A stretch of DNA of 5,463 bases from an uncultured Eubacteriales bacterium (GTDB lineage Bacteria > Bacillota > Clostridia > Oscillospirales > Oscillospiraceae), in the NCBI GenBank assembly GCA_902475455.1, contig CABRZO010000163.1, positions 1-5,463 of the forward strand, given 5' to 3'. This document shows, piece after piece, positions 3,621 to 5,463 of this stretch (the first letter of the stretch is position 1; each line of letters starts with the position of its first letter). The notes below the pieces were generated by a model, which was given only the letters and a program-made list of their open reading frames with translations, was not told the DNA's origin and did no database searches. A program made the translations under genes and the position numbers.

Positions 3621-5463
3621 TTACAGCGCCTCCAGCTCCGCCATCCACAGGGCATTCACCGCGTCGGAGGGCATCCGCCAGTCTCCCCGGGGGCTCAGGG
3701 TGACGGTGCCCACCTTGGGGCCGTCGGGCAGACAGGAGCGCTTAAACTGCTGAGAGAAGAACCGGCGATAGAAATTGTTGAGCCACTTCAGAATAAAGTC
3801 GGCCTCATACCGATCCCCCAGGGCCAGCCGGGCCAGCCGGTACACCTTTTTCGGCCCGAAGCCCCAGCGGACGGCGTAATAGAGGAAGAAATCGTGGAGT
3901 TCGTAGGGACCCACCAGATCCTCGGTGCGCTGGCTGATCTCTCCGTCCACCGCCGGCAGCAGCTCCGGGGACACCGGGGTGTCCAAAATGTCCTCCAGCA
4001 CCGCCGACAGCCGGGGGTTTTCCTCCCGCTTGTCGTCGCTGACGAACTGGACCAGATGCCGCACCAGAGTCTTGGGAATAGAGGCATTGACGGCGTACAT
4101 GCTCATGTGGTCGCCGTTGTAGGTGGCCCAGCCCAGGGCCAGCTCGCTCAAATCCCCGGTGCCGATGACCAGACCCCCGGTCTTGTTGGCCAGATCCATC
4201 AGCACCTGAGTCCGCTCCCGGGCCTGGCCGTTTTCAAAGGTCACCGAGTGGTCCTCCATGCTCTGGCCGATGTCCCGGAAGTGGATTTTAACCGCCTCGC
4301 CGATGTCCACCCGCTTCAGGGTGGCCCCCAGCTCCTCGGCCAGGATGCAGGCGTTGTCCCGGGTCCGGTCGGTGGTGCCGAAGCAGGGCATGGTCACCGC
4401 CAGGATGTCCTTGTGATCTCTCCCCAGCTGGTCAAAGGCCAGAACGGTGATCAGAATGGCCAGGGTGGAGTCCAGACCGCCGGAAAGCCCCACCACCGCC
4501 GTGGCGGCGTGGGTGTGCTCCAGCCGCTTGGCCAGCCCCTGGGAGGCCAGGTGCAGAATCTCGGCGCACCGCTCCTGCCGGTCCCCCCGGTCCGCCGGCA
4601 CAAAGGGGTTGGGGGCAAAGTGCCGGGTCAGGTTGGTCTCCTTCACCTTCAGCTCGAAGGGCACCGGGCAAACCGCCGCCGCCCCGGCGGCGGGATAGGT
4701 GGACATCCGCTGCCGCTCGTGGGCCAGCCGCTGCAGGTCAATTTCCGAGACGGTGAGGCCGGTTTCAAACCGGCTTTCCGCCAGAATGGAGCCGTTCTCC
4801 GCCACCAGATCGTGGCCCCCATAGACCAGGTCTGTGGAAGACTCTCCCCGGCCCGCGTCGGCGTAGACGTAGCCGCAGGCCAGCCTGCCCGAGGTGGCCT
4901 TCAGCAGCAGCCGGCGCCAGTCCGCCTTGCTGACCATCTCGTCGCTGGCGGAGGGATTCAAAATCAGGGTGGCCCCTCCGGCGCACAGGTGGGTGGAGGG
5001 GGTGTCCGCCACCCACAAATCTTCGCAGAGCTCCACCCCCACCGTCAGCAGGGGGACAGAGGTGCAGGGGAACACCAGCCGGGGGGAGAACGCCACCTCT
5101 GACTGGCCGGCAAAGGGGATAGAAAGCACCTGATCCCCCAGTGCCCGGCCGGAAGTAAACCAGCGCAGCTCATAAAATTCCGTATAATTGGGCAAATTGG
5201 TCTTGGGCACCAGTCCCAGCAGCCTGCCCCGGCAGAGTACCGCGGCGCAGTTGTAGAGCTTGCAGCCCCAGCGCACCGGCACCCCCACACAGGCCAGCAG
5301 GTCCAGCCCGGCGGTGCGCTCCAGAATGGTTTTCAGGGCGTCCTCCGCCCCCTGGAGCAGGGTGTCCTGCAAGAACAGGTCGCCGCAGGTGTAGCCGGTG
5401 ACGCACAGCTCCGGGAAGCAGATGACTTTTACCCCCTGCTCCGCCGCCCGAGTGCACAGCTCC
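3621..5463 (-). CDS. nadE: Glutamine-dependent NAD+ synthetase, 5' end outside window
   Basis: The enzyme converts deamido-NAD+ (nicotinate adenine dinucleotide), ATP and glutamine into NAD+, the last step of NAD synthesis, in the cytoplasm. There are 613 visible codons; the frame stays open past the right edge, so the true start, probably a few dozen codons further, is not seen. The N-terminal nitrilase-type glutaminase shows its triad: E18 of the visible part in CFPELCVTGYTCGDLF (codon 5411-5409), K87 in LVPKTN (5204-5202) and C146 in VELCEDLW (5027-5025). The C-terminal synthetase carries the PP-loop SGGLDS at 327-332 (4484-4467) and GTGDLSELALGWATYNGD at 434-451. An internal TTG at 5372 is not the start because the catalytic glutamate lies upstream of it. 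The stop codon is TAA at 3623-3621. It is probably first or early in an operon with the rubredoxin fusion. No frameshift or missing key residue was seen. Confidence 0.97.
   Translation of the reverse strand, partial: ELCTRAAEQGVKVICFPELCVTGYTCGDLFLQDTLLQGAEDALKTILERTAGLDLLACVGVPVRWGCKLYNCAAVLCRGRLLGLVPKTNLPNYTEFYELRWFTSGRALGDQVLSIPFAGQSEVAFSPRLVFPCTSVPLLTVGVELCEDLWVADTPSTHLCAGGATLILNPSASDEMVSKADWRRLLLKATSGRLACGYVYADAGRGESSTDLVYGGHDLVAENGSILAESRFETGLTVSEIDLQRLAHERQRMSTYPAAGAAAVCPVPFELKVKETNLTRHFAPNPFVPADRGDRQERCAEILHLASQGLAKRLEHTHAATAVVGLSGGLDSTLAILITVLAFDQLGRDHKDILAVTMPCFGTTDRTRDNACILAEELGATLKRVDIGEAVKIHFRDIGQSMEDHSVTFENGQARERTQVLMDLANKTGGLVIGTGDLSELALGWATYNGDHMSMYAVNASIPKTLVRHLVQFVSDDKREENPRLSAVLEDILDTPVSPELLPAVDGEISQRTEDLVGPYELHDFFLYYAVRWGFGPKKVYRLARLALGDRYEADFILKWLNNFYRRFFSQQFKRSCLPDGPKVGTVTLSPRGDWRMPSDAVNALWMAELEAL

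Noticed and set aside
2930..3703. Plus-strand open frame of 257 codons
   Set aside because: It covers the rubredoxin fusion gene in antisense and runs through the intercistronic hairpin; no domain is seen.
3609..5102. Long plus-strand open frame of 497 codons opposite nadE
   Set aside because: It is antisense to an intact, motif-complete nadE, has low-complexity shadow composition and no ribosome binding site.

Overview
This is a GC-rich chromosomal window in which every gene I can support lies on the minus strand. It has four protein genes, two of them cut by the window edges, and two gene-poor stretches rich in inverted repeats. The gene content points to an anaerobic, low-oxygen-adapted Firmicute, most likely a GC-rich Clostridia member of the Oscillospiraceae type (Flavonifractor/Lawsonibacter-like). 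The clues are a T-box controlling thrS, strong AGGAGG ribosome binding sites, a flavin-reductase/rubredoxin fusion, a two-domain glutamine-dependent NAD synthetase and a clostridial-style thiolase N-terminus. The genus is an inference from overall look, not from a search.

Reading in the direction of transcription (right to left): nadE (3621 to beyond the right edge) makes NAD+ and is followed after 55 bp by a flavin-reductase/rubredoxin fusion (2945-3565, Hrb-like). That protein probably moves electrons from NAD(P)H to rubredoxin-dependent acceptors. The two are probably co-transcribed. A 445-bp non-coding stretch (2500-2944) follows. It holds DnaA-box-like repeats, nested inverted repeats, a run of three hairpins and one copy (B) of a 52-bp palindromic repeat.

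Next is a complete thrS regulatory unit: a promoter (2457-2485), a T-box riboswitch (2185-2450) with a threonine ACC specifier, the AGGGTGG...ACC T-box motif, mutually exclusive antiterminator and terminator, and then thrS (387-2144). ThrRS here lacks the N-terminal TGS domain. Downstream of thrS come a strong GC hairpin and a second copy (A) of the 52-bp repeat. It is inverted relative to copy B, so the pair brackets the thrS unit. The left end holds a promoter, a possible Rex operator and the first 18 codons of a thiolase gene.

The genes form separate units (NAD synthesis plus NAD(P)H/rubredoxin redox; threonine tRNA charging; acetyl-CoA condensation) rather than one pathway. A possible link is NADH redox balance: NAD synthesis, an NAD(P)H-linked rubredoxin fusion and a thiolase with a candidate redox-sensing (Rex) operator. 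I found no mobile element genes, CRISPR, tRNA or rRNA. I see no clear evidence for a wholly new system. The items most worth following up are the inverted 52-bp repeat pair with compensatory stem changes and the structured intergenic region beside it.
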